In this document: positions 1 through 5,798 of the stretch, one piece after another
Layout: the number at the start of each line of letters is the position of its first letter
Numbering within the stretch: the stretch's first letter is position 1
The notes under the pieces: generated by a model
Database searches by the model: none
What the model was told of the DNA's origin: nothing
Seen by the model: only the letters and a program-made list of their open reading frames with translations
Origin: Chloromonas sp. AAM2
Taxonomy: Eukaryota; Chlorophyta; Chlorophyceae; Chlamydomonadales; Chlamydomonadaceae
Assembly (NCBI GenBank): GCA_004335635.1
Contig: QAXH01006671.1
Location: 114,950-126,261 of the forward strand
Length of the DNA stretch: 11,312 nucleotides
Direction: 5' to 3'
Position numbers and translations under genes: made by a program

Positions 1-202
1 CAAGGTCATAAATGTCGTCTGCACGAACTACGCTATATATTTCATCGTCGTTAAATGCATGTGACCGTAGCTCTTCATATTCCGAGAAAACACGAGGGAA
101 ATCTTCACTATTTTCAGCCCGGGTAATAATTTCTACATGTTCCGGACCTTCAGCACTTAACGGGGTTTTGCAGAGGTAAAAATATTGCTGTTTGTATTGC
201 AT
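1..202 (-). CDS. N-terminal part of an unrecognised protein, cut by the window edge
   Basis: An open frame runs from an ATG at 202 to the left edge with no stop, giving 67 codons that begin MQYKQQYFYLCKTPLSAEG. An in-frame TAA lies a few codons upstream, so this ATG is the most likely start; the purine-rich AAAAAAGCAG before it is only a weak ribosome binding site. The fragment is acidic in its second half (several D/E, motif SEYEELRSH) with no signal peptide or membrane segment, so it looks cytoplasmic. I do not recognise the family. It lies 189 nt beyond the end of the sixA-like gene on the same strand and may have its own promoter. The continuous frame and sensible start support a real gene; the function is unknown. 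Confidence 0.6.
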   Translation of the reverse strand, partial: MQYKQQYFYLCKTPLSAEGPEHVEIITRAENSEDFPRVFSEYEELRSHAFNDDEIYSVVRADDIYDL

Positions 203-309
203 CTGCTTTTTTGAGTTGGGTTGAATTTATTAGCTGGGTGAATATAACAAATCATGCACCAAATGTGCTATGTGTTCATAGGCATTCTGCGGAGTTGACA
301 TTATAGATA

Positions 310-327
310 ACCTTCAGGATTGAAGGT
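310..327 (-). terminator. Small hairpin downstream of the sixA-like gene
   Basis: ACCTTCA and TGAAGGT form a perfect 7-bp stem around a GGAT tetraloop, about 65 nt past the stop codon of the phosphatase gene. No T-run follows it on either strand, so it is at best a weak or processing-type 3' end. The rest of the 203-391 gap is AT-rich and shows only short 4-5 bp hairpins near 254-285, with no clear promoter. Confidence 0.3.
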
Positions 328-391
328 GTGATTTATTAGCGTTTTTAATCTTTTTCATTCTTGAATTACCCTTAATACCTATATGAAAACT

Positions 392-901
392 CTATATTTC
401 TTTTAAGACTTTCGGGATCATCATCCACTTTATTTGACAGGTTCCAGGGGTAATATTGGCCCATTTATCAGCAAAACTTTCCAGGCAAACAAGGGCCGAG
501 GTTGGCATTCTGAGGGCTGTTTTATGCTCGGAGCCAGCCAATATACCAGCTGTATTTTCAATTAACGGATTGTGCCCAACTATTAAGATCCGTTCCGATT
601 GATCTTGTACCGACTGAATAGCAGCGATATAATCCTTCATTGAGCCAAAGTAAAGATCTTCATTCCAAAAAATGCGGTCATCGTTAACTTTTGCAGCTTC
701 CATACTGAGTTGGGTTGTCTCTTTGGCACGTTGCGCCGGCGAAGAAATCACCACAGCAGGCTTATACCCAATCTTGCGAATAAACTTTCCCATCACAGGG
801 GCATCATTTTGACCACGTTTATTTAATGGCCTGTCAAAATCCTTAAGACTCCCATCTTCCCAGCTCGACTTAGCGTGTCGCATTAATAAAATCTGTTTCA
901 T
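392..901 (-). CDS. sixA: SixA-like phosphohistidine phosphatase (histidine phosphatase superfamily)
   Basis: The 169-residue cytoplasmic protein has the branch-2-like histidine phosphatase layout of SixA. The catalytic motif LLMRHAKSSW supplies Arg8 and the nucleophile His9. It is followed by the family-typical DFDRPLNKRG segment, by SSPAQRAKET with the second phosphate-binding arginine (Arg58), and by VGHNPLIE with the second histidine (His110). SixA enzymes remove phosphate from phosphohistidine on proteins such as HPt domains or PTS components; the substrate here is unknown. The length matches the family (about 160 residues). The ATG overlaps the TGA of the upstream YihY-like gene (ATGA), so translation is probably coupled. 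An AAGGAG sits 11 nt upstream inside yihY. The family call is firm; the exact substrate is inferred only from homologues. Confidence 0.88.
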   Translation of the reverse strand: MKQILLMRHAKSSWEDGSLKDFDRPLNKRGQNDAPVMGKFIRKIGYKPAVVISSPAQRAKETTQLSMEAAKVNDDRIFWNEDLYFGSMKDYIAAIQSVQDQSERILIVGHNPLIENTAGILAGSEHKTALRMPTSALVCLESFADKWANITPGTCQIKWMMIPKVLKEI

Positions 902-1821
902 TCCTTATTAGACTCCTTGCTGATTTTGGGTATTTCTACCAACTTTAATTTTTGCGCATATTTTCCAGCTTCTATTCCACCTCTCCAGGTTTCAGCCATC
1001 ACTTTTACCAGCTCAATGCCAAAAAAGATAATCATACTGGAATAATATACCCATAGCATCAATATAATTATTGAGGCCGATGCTCCACTTAGCTGATTTA
1101 AAGAGCTATTTCCAATAATCATCCCGACTCCAAATTTTCCAACCAATAGTAAAATCGTGGTGATAAAACTGCCTGCGAGTAGTGGTTTCCTCCTAATCCT
1201 GACGTCTGGCAAAGAATAAAACATCATCAAAACAGCTAAAAAAATGAGAACAAGGGTCAATACATTTCCACCAATTCCAACCATAAATAATTGGGCGGAC
1301 TCAAATACAGCCGGTAAAAAATTTGATATAGCGGCAATCACAGAATCAAGTATTAGGGATACAATCATGGCTACTCCCAGCATTATGATCATCCCGAATG
1401 CGATAAGCCGGTCAATCACCATTTTTAATATCCCAACATCTGCCCGCGCCTTGACCTGAAATATGCGGTTAAATGAATCTTTAAATTGCACAAATACCGT
1501 GGTAGCAGAGATTACTAAAAAGGTGATACTGATAAACAAATAAAAGAAGTTTCTTGTATCGGTTTGGATGGTTTCAATCAGTAATAAGACCGCCTGCGTA
1601 CTTTCGGGGCCAATTGCTTCCGTCAGAAAATTTGTAAGTTCCCACAATACACTTTCATCTCCTACAAAGAACCCCGCCAGGTACACCACAATCATTACCA
1701 CCGGAGCCAGCGAAAACAGCGTATAAAACGAGACCGCTGCACTGTGCTGAAATCCATTATCCTCAATGAATCCGTTGATGGAGCCCGCTATTATTTGAAA
1801 TGATTTTTTCAGGAACTGCAT
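898..1821 (-). CDS. YihY/BrkB family inner-membrane protein
   Basis: The 307-residue protein has about six predicted membrane segments (roughly residues 28-53, 92-112, 137-162, 182-203, 213-235 and 247-273). It carries family signatures: AAVSFYTLFSLAPVV in the first helix and the GASASIIILMLWVYYSS...FFGIE block in the last, both typical of the YihY/virulence factor BrkB family (once misnamed ribonuclease BN). The molecular role of this family is not settled; proposals include lipid or envelope transport. A charged tail of about 30 residues is probably cytoplasmic. The start lies only 13 nt after the toxin stop codon and has a weak, distant AGG as ribosome binding site. The stop overlaps the start of the sixA-like gene, so the two are one transcription unit. 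Confidence 0.88.
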   Translation of the reverse strand: MQFLKKSFQIIAGSINGFIEDNGFQHSAAVSFYTLFSLAPVVMIVVYLAGFFVGDESVLWELTNFLTEAIGPESTQAVLLLIETIQTDTRNFFYLFISITFLVISATTVFVQFKDSFNRIFQVKARADVGILKMVIDRLIAFGMIIMLGVAMIVSLILDSVIAAISNFLPAVFESAQLFMVGIGGNVLTLVLIFLAVLMMFYSLPDVRIRRKPLLAGSFITTILLLVGKFGVGMIIGNSSLNQLSGASASIIILMLWVYYSSMIIFFGIELVKVMAETWRGGIEAGKYAQKLKLVEIPKISKESNKE

Positions 1822-1834
1822 GAAAAGTTATAAC

Positions 1835-2134
1835 CTAAAACTCGTTATTCTGTCTGTTATCTAAAATGGTAATAATTCCTATAACCGATTCCATTTGTTG
1901 GTATTTATAAATCACAGATTGCTGTTTTGTGATGACGGCTTTTCTCTTACCAGGATACGCTTGTGAAGCCGGATACAATTTTGGAAAGTGTTTTATTCTA
2001 TTCTCGAACTTTTTTAATGTTCTTAGGAATTTTTCTACTTCTTTTTCGCCCCATTCCTCTCTTAAATTAGACTTTATATCTTCGACTTTCTCTGAAGACT
2101 CTTTTGACCAAATAACACCTTGAATATCAGCCAT
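1835..2134 (-). CDS. RelE/ParE-superfamily toxin of a type II toxin-antitoxin pair
   Basis: This 99-residue basic protein has the family outline of RelE/ParE toxins: a first strand ending in WSKES, a long amphipathic helix with EEWGEKEVEKF, a lysine-rich second helix ending HFPKLYP, then KRKAVITKQQSVIYKY and a final strand ending in DNRQN, the usual C-terminal signature. ParE members poison DNA gyrase and RelE members cleave mRNA on the ribosome; which applies cannot be told from sequence, and the strict RelE catalytic residues are not obvious. It overlaps the antitoxin-like gene upstream by 8 nt, with a GGAATAAGC ribosome binding region inside that gene. The yihY-like gene follows after 13 nt, so toxin expression may read through into it. 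Confidence 0.82.
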   Translation of the reverse strand: MADIQGVIWSKESSEKVEDIKSNLREEWGEKEVEKFLRTLKKFENRIKHFPKLYPASQAYPGKRKAVITKQQSVIYKYQQMESVIGIITILDNRQNNEF

Positions 2135-2357
2135 GCTTATTCCAGAATTCCTGGCTGCTTAATACCTTTCCCTCTTCGTGGTCTTCTTCCCCCCTACGAA
2201 TTGACTCTTTTTCCGCTTCAGTGAGCTTATCGTACCAGTCTCCGGATGTTGATGCTTCTTTCATTAATTGCAGTGATTCCAGCAAATCTTCATTCCCCGG
2301 CTTGGCGATCCAATCTACCAATTCTTCTTTGACTCTGTCATTCATTTTGTTCTCCAT
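2127..2357 (-). CDS. Antitoxin-like protein partnered with the RelE/ParE toxin
   Basis: A 76-residue, strongly acidic protein placed directly before the toxin gene and overlapping it by 8 nt, the usual order for type II modules. The C-terminal half (LTEAEKESIRRGEEDHEEGKV, then SSQEFW) matches the I..G..D...G...S..E pattern of small antitoxins found with ParE-like toxins in Bacteroidota-type genomes. No clear DNA-binding fold is visible. The start is uncertain. The annotated ATG at 2357 has no good ribosome binding site, but a second ATG at 2345 is preceded by GGAG with 6-nt spacing, so the native protein probably begins MNDRVKEEL and has 72 residues. The family call rests on context plus pattern. 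Confidence 0.72.
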   Translation of the reverse strand: MENKMNDRVKEELVDWIAKPGNEDLLESLQLMKEASTSGDWYDKLTEAEKESIRRGEEDHEEGKVLSSQEFWNKHG

Positions 2358-2421
2358 TTCTTAACTGTGCTTTGAATATACATAATTCGCTAAACCCAGA
2401 CATAAGTTCAAACCTCGTTTC

Positions 2422-2440
2422 AATACTAATACTGAGTATT
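2422..2440 (-). promoter_or_regulatory. Possible operator of the toxin-antitoxin operon
   Basis: The site reads AATACTAATACTGAGTATT on the plus strand: two direct AATACT half-sites with a third inverted one, making a 13-bp palindrome (AATACT-G-AGTATT) at 2428-2440. It lies about 70-95 nt upstream of the antitoxin start, between that gene and the terminator of the amidohydrolase operon. Type II modules are usually self-regulated through such palindromes. On the minus strand a TTG and a TATGTCTG (near the TAnnTTTG -7 box of Bacteroidota promoters) lie between it and the gene with short spacing. Function is inferred only. Confidence 0.3.
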
Positions 2441-2452
2441 TGATCCAATAAA

Positions 2453-2485
2453 AAAGCCATTCTGATCATAACTCAGAATGGCTTT
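2453..2485 (-). terminator. Intrinsic terminator of the amidohydrolase operon
   Basis: Arms AAAGCCATTCTGA (2453-2465) and TCAGAATGGCTTT (2473-2485) form a perfect 13-bp stem around a 7-nt loop. Read on the minus strand, the stem ends in a run of six T (CTTTTTTATT), the classic intrinsic terminator pattern. It lies about 80 nt past the stop of the 2564-3763 gene and separates that operon from the toxin-antitoxin unit. Confidence 0.85.
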
Positions 2486-2497
2486 AATTAAAATAAC

Positions 2498-2547
2498 TGG
2501 TTCCAGACACTCTGCGCCTGCCTTTATTGGCAGACAGGTTGGAACCA
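2498..2547. repeat. Nested inverted repeat between stop codon and terminator
   Basis: Outer arms TGGTTCCA (2498-2505) and TGGAACCA (2540-2547) enclose an inner hairpin CTGCC-TTTATT-GGCAG (2518-2533). The structure sits 17 nt after the amidohydrolase stop codon and just before the terminator. It may be a second 3'-end stem that protects the transcript, or a copy of a small intergenic repeat family. Confidence 0.5.
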
Positions 2548-2563
2548 ACTGAAGCCGTTAGTG

Positions 2564-3763
2564 TTATTTCACCTTCTCACCATTAATAATAACGCCAGTG
2601 ATATTCGTCACATATTCCAGCGGATCGCCATCGAACATCGCAAGATCAGCATCTTTGCCTTCTTCCAACGAGCCCACACGATCATCGATATCCAAAAGTT
2701 GAGCGGCATCAATAGTCAGCATTCTAAGGGCGTTCTCTTTGCCGAGTCCATTGGCCGCTGCTACTCCGGCTTCAAAAAGTACTACGCGTGTTTTGGGTAC
2801 ATAACTCTCAAATCCGCTTTGAAATGCTACAGGAATTCCGGCTTCGTATAATTTACCGGCTGTTTCCATAGAAGCATTTTTGCCGTCTCCATAGGTGCGC
2901 ATCATAGTGGGGTGAACCGTGACCGGGACGCCCGCTGCTTTGATCTCATCGAGGATCAGATACGCTTCGGCGGCACCGTCTATGACCATTGGGAAACCAA
3001 ATTCTTCCTGAAGTCGGAGCGCCGTCATAATATCATTAGCTTTGTGAACCGTGACTAAAGCCGTCAGTTTACCTTCCAGCAGATCGGCAAGTGCTTCCAT
3101 TCCTAATTCTTTGGAGTACTCCTCTTCTCCATTTCGTTTTTCCAAATAAGCTTGCGCTTTGATGAATTCCTGGCGAAGCATCGCAATTCCCTTGGACCGC
3201 GTACCCGGCTTGCTGATTTCGCGACTCATATTATTCCCCAGAGTCATAGCCAGCATTTTTGCAGGAACAACCACCGATTCTTCCACAGTTTCACCGGCTG
3301 TTTTTACAATCATGGTTTGTCCGCTAATTAAAGCGCCAGGACCGTGACCGGTATGAACCGTCGTAATTCCGTGATCTCGGAGGTGACCCACCAGTGCTTC
3401 GCGGGCGTTGTACGCGTCAATCGCTCTGAGTTCCGGTTGAATGGCACTGGATGTTTCCAGCTGATCCTGATCATGTTCCTGATTTAAGTGTCCGGCCAGG
3501 CCAACAACGGAGTGGGCATCAATGAATCCCGGGGTAACCACTTTGGCTTCATGTACTTCATAACCAGATGGAATCGAAACATCGGAAGCGGCTCCTACAC
3601 GTTCAATTTTCCCATCTTTGATAAGCACTACACCATCCGAAATCGGATCGCCTGCCATGGTATAAACGGTTTCACCTTTAACTGCTATCTGCGCTTCGGC
3701 ATTGCTGAATGCAAATGTTAGCAGCAGCAAGGGAATCAATAATAATTTGCTGAACGATCTCAT
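2564..3763 (-). CDS. Exported amidohydrolase-like protein with degenerate metal site (probable pseudoenzyme)
   Basis: The 399-residue protein begins with a Sec signal peptide (MRSFSKLLLIPLLLLTFAFS, probable cleavage after NAEA near residue 24), so it is probably periplasmic. The amidohydrolase fold is clear from the N-terminal beta-sandwich (VLIKDGKIERVG), the VTPGFIDAH strand, and the C-terminal GSLEEGKDADLAMFDGDPLE block. The catalytic site is not canonical: the HxH motif is His84-Ser-Val86, and the positions matching the third and fourth histidines and the active-site aspartate of its neighbour are Ala242, Gly263 and Ser316. Only His84 and His240 remain. It is read after the intact paralogue through an ATGA overlap, with a strong GGGAGG ribosome binding site 6 nt upstream. 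This suggests co-folding or heteromer formation. Substrate unknown. Confidence 0.85.
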   Translation of the reverse strand: MRSFSKLLLIPLLLLTFAFSNAEAQIAVKGETVYTMAGDPISDGVVLIKDGKIERVGAASDVSIPSGYEVHEAKVVTPGFIDAHSVVGLAGHLNQEHDQDQLETSSAIQPELRAIDAYNAREALVGHLRDHGITTVHTGHGPGALISGQTMIVKTAGETVEESVVVPAKMLAMTLGNNMSREISKPGTRSKGIAMLRQEFIKAQAYLEKRNGEEEYSKELGMEALADLLEGKLTALVTVHKANDIMTALRLQEEFGFPMVIDGAAEAYLILDEIKAAGVPVTVHPTMMRTYGDGKNASMETAGKLYEAGIPVAFQSGFESYVPKTRVVLFEAGVAAANGLGKENALRMLTIDAAQLLDIDDRVGSLEEGKDADLAMFDGDPLEYVTNITGVIINGEKVK

Positions 3764-5073
3764 TGTGAACCTCCCATTTCGTGGTGTGTGTGAACTTCGC
3801 CCCGGAAGACTTCATATCCACCCGTTGCATATTTTTTGTGATCTTCATTAGACCGATCAAACACTTTGGATCCTTCAATCCAGGTTTGCTCAACATGTGT
3901 GTACACGCTAAACGGGTCCCCGGACAGAACGACAAAATCAGCATCTTTGCCTTTTTCGAGGGTTCCGGTTCGGTCATCGATGTCCATCATTTTGGCATTG
4001 GCGATGGTTACAGATTCGAGTGCGGCTTTTCGGCTCATCCCTTCCCTAACGGCAAGAGCGGCAGATCTCAGAAATAAACGGGAATCAGTGATTCCGTCAT
4101 CGGTATGAAGTCCAACCAAGACCCCGGCATCTTCCAAATATTTTCCGTTGGAATTTTTAATCTCCGCGGCTTCCAGTTTTCCGCCAAAAGAGTCCAGCGT
4201 AATAATGGAAGCGGGCACTCCGGCTTCGGCAATTTCATCCGCAACTTTCCAAGCTTCACTCACGTGCTGAAGTACCAGGTCATAGCCAAATTCTTCGGAT
4301 AAACGAATTGCCGTCAATATATCATCGTGTCGGTGCGTATGGTTGTGAACGGTACGCTTGCCTTCCAGTACTTCCACCAGCGTTTCCATGCCAATATCTC
4401 GAGGCGGCATTTTGCTTTCATCGCCGTCTGCAGCTTCAATTTTGGCCTGATATTCCTGCGCCTTCACAAAAAGCTCCCGAACCATAGCTGCTGATTTCGC
4501 TCTTGTTCCGGGAAATCCGGATCCTCCTAAAGGATTGGTTCCGTTGGCCATTTTCAGTCCACCGTAAATAGTTTTGTCTTCATCTAAATAAATGAGCATA
4601 TCTTCGATGGTATTGGCTTCGCGAAGTTTGAGGTACACCGTTTGTCCGCTCATCAGGTGACCAGAGCCGGGCATAATATTCACGGAAGTAATTCCACCGG
4701 CCCGGGCTTTGTAAAAGGTATCGCTGCGCGGGTCAATGGCATCCATAATTCGCACATCAGGATGGAGCGCTGAGGAACGGTCGCCACCATCGCCTTCGCC
4801 AATGTGAGAGTGGGTATCCACCAATCCGGGCATAATGATTTTGCCGGACACATCATGGACATCGGCATTTCTTGGGATTCGGGTATTTTCGCCTCCAACA
4901 GCGGTAATTTTGCCGTCTTTAACAACAAGCACTCCGTTATTTATAGGCTCGCCGGAGATGGGAATGATCTGTGCGCCGGTAAAAGCCTGAGGCGTGGATT
5001 GCGAAAATCCATTCACCCCAAACAACAGCACACCAATCAAAGCGAGCGCAAGGCTGCGTATCGGTTTTTGCAT
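3760..5073 (-). CDS. Exported metal-dependent amidohydrolase (imidazolonepropionase-like)
   Basis: The 437-residue protein has a Sec signal peptide (hydrophobic residues 7-20, probable cleavage after GFSQ, residue 25) and no lipobox, so it should be soluble in the periplasm. Amidohydrolase features are in order: beta-sandwich segment VLVVKDGKITAVG, metal motif MPGLVDTHSHIG (His88, His90), TVHNHTHRHDD (His247, His249), LVLQH (His270), the active-site aspartate in GLHTDDG (Asp325), and the C-terminal TGTLEKGKDADFVVLSGDP block. Members of this group hydrolyse cyclic amides or dipeptides, but the substrate cannot be read from sequence. The tail is rich in histidine (HTHHEM). It is the first gene of a two-gene operon; the start at 5073 has only a weak ribosome binding site. 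Confidence is high for family, low for substrate. Confidence 0.88.
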   Translation of the reverse strand: MQKPIRSLALALIGVLLFGVNGFSQSTPQAFTGAQIIPISGEPINNGVLVVKDGKITAVGGENTRIPRNADVHDVSGKIIMPGLVDTHSHIGEGDGGDRSSALHPDVRIMDAIDPRSDTFYKARAGGITSVNIMPGSGHLMSGQTVYLKLREANTIEDMLIYLDEDKTIYGGLKMANGTNPLGGSGFPGTRAKSAAMVRELFVKAQEYQAKIEAADGDESKMPPRDIGMETLVEVLEGKRTVHNHTHRHDDILTAIRLSEEFGYDLVLQHVSEAWKVADEIAEAGVPASIITLDSFGGKLEAAEIKNSNGKYLEDAGVLVGLHTDDGITDSRLFLRSAALAVREGMSRKAALESVTIANAKMMDIDDRTGTLEKGKDADFVVLSGDPFSVYTHVEQTWIEGSKVFDRSNEDHKKYATGGYEVFRGEVHTHHEMGGSQ

Positions 5074-5236
5074 AAGAATAGTAGTTAGTTAAAAATTGAT
5101 TGCGCGCAATTTATAAAAAAACGGGCGGTAGTAAAGCGCGGCTTCGTAAAAAGTGGTGAAGAACATCCAGCATTGAGCAAGGAACATTGAGGGAAGAAGA
5201 GGAATACGTACCGACGCGGAGGTTGATTTAGACATC

Positions 5237-5300
5237 AACCCTTCCAGGGTTACTAAGATTCTTCAATACAATTCTATCTCGATGTAACCCTGGAAGGGTT
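5237..5300. repeat. 17-bp perfect inverted repeat
   Basis: Arms AACCCTTCCAGGGTTAC (5237-5253) and GTAACCCTGGAAGGGTT (5284-5300) are exact reverse complements around a 30-nt AT-rich spacer. Each arm is itself an interrupted palindrome (ACCCT-TCC-AGGGT), so it can fold alone or in a long hairpin. There is no T-run, so it is not a simple terminator. It could be a copy of a dispersed intergenic repeat of this genome or a miniature transposable element end pair; no target duplication was seen. Confidence 0.75.
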
Positions 5301-5312
5301 TAGTTAATTGGC

Positions 5313-5376
5313 ACTCGTTCCGCTGCTCCGCTGCGGAATGCCCTACTGAGGCTCTGCCTCACTCTTTTAAACGAGT
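5313..5376. repeat. Branched nested hairpin, REP-like
   Basis: Outer arms ACTCGTT (5313-5319) and AACGAGT (5370-5376) enclose two hairpins: TTCCGC with GCGGAA (5318-5323 and 5333-5338, sharing two bases with the outer arm) and TGAGGC-TCT-GCCTCA (5347-5361). It follows the 17-bp inverted repeat after 12 nt. Such GC-rich branched structures in AT-rich intergenic DNA resemble repetitive extragenic palindromes, but only one copy is present in this window. Confidence 0.5.
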
Positions 5377-5423
5377 TTTCAGTTTTTAAATATTTTCATA
5401 ACCAACTTCAATCATCTTTGTAA

Positions 5424-5483
5424 AAGTCGTATTCTGGGTTTCATGAGGTAAATTTTAACGCCGGTAGCTTATCAAATAAATAA
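5424..5483 (+). pseudogene. Relic of the 3' end of a T9SS sorting-domain gene
   Basis: Bases 5434-5473 match 37 of 40 bases of the sorting-domain coding sequence at 9227-9266 in the protease gene. In the same reading frame the relic encodes SGFHEVNFNAGSLSNK and then a TAA stop at 5481-5483, against [16 protein letters not shown] in the intact gene. An in-frame stop at 5421-5423 and loss of similarity upstream show that the rest of the gene is gone. The piece is followed by an intrinsic terminator, as expected for a gene end. Because such domains occur in many copies per genome, the parent could be another secreted protein. Confidence 0.72.
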
Positions 5484-5496
5484 CTTTATTGATCTT

Positions 5497-5534
5497 AAAA
5501 AATCCTGCTCATTGTATGGGTGGGATTTTTTTTT
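5497..5534 (+). terminator. Intrinsic terminator behind the gene relic
   Basis: ATCCTGCTCA (5502-5511) pairs with TGGGTGGGAT (5517-5526) through ten pairs, three of them G-U, around a TTGTA loop. Six A precede the stem and nine T (5526-5534) follow it, so it could work on both strands. It begins about 15 nt after the relic stop codon and no longer serves an intact gene on the plus strand. Confidence 0.72.
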
Positions 5535-5727
5535 GAACATGAAATTTGAAACTTCTAAAAACCGTTCTCATACATCAGAGTTCATCTTTTCCATCGTTCC
5601 GTTGCCCTGCCTCAAACTAAAGAATAACTAACTTTGCCTAATCGATTCATCAGGTCACTTCATGGGAATTATACTTACTGATCTTTTGCAGTGGTGAGAC
5701 GTGTTACCCAAAAAAGCTGAAATTATT

Positions 5728-5756
5728 TTGTAACAAATGGTTGGTTTGTGTATCTA
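5728..5756 (+). promoter_or_regulatory. Possible promoter of the propeller lipoprotein gene
   Basis: TTGTAA and TATCTA are separated by 17 bp about 45 nt before the start codon, an arrangement like a sigma-70 promoter, with partial matches only. Bacteroidota-type TAnnTTTG is not present. The gene start itself is supported by AAGGGAT at 5791-5797. Confidence 0.25.
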
Positions 5757-5798
5757 TTACGTAGAACTAAACTCAAAAAAAAAAATAGTTAAGGGATA

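Larger units (their letters stand above)
5074..5798. other. Long divergent intergenic region with repeats and a gene relic
   Basis: No intact gene is visible in these 725 bp. The stretch 5091-5160 carries a TTTATAAATT-like sequence on the minus strand that may belong to the promoter of the amidohydrolase operon. Then come a short CATTGAG direct repeat (5171-5177 and 5185-5191), a 17-bp inverted repeat, a nested hairpin, a decayed T9SS sorting-domain fragment with its terminator, and about 260 bp of AT-rich sequence leading to the propeller lipoprotein gene. The mixture suggests an old deletion that left only the 3' end of a secreted-protein gene. Confidence 0.7.

Noticed and set aside
1244..1459. 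Plus-strand frame within the yihY-like gene
   Set aside because: Antisense shadow of a well-supported membrane protein.
3678..3977. 99-codon minus-strand frame overlapping the junction of the tandem amidohydrolases
   Set aside because: It is a frame-shifted shadow of the two real genes, and the ATGA junction with its strong ribosome binding site explains the region.
5237..5376. CRISPR array or insertion sequence
   Set aside because: There are only palindromic repeats, no regularly spaced direct repeats, no transposase frame and no target duplication.
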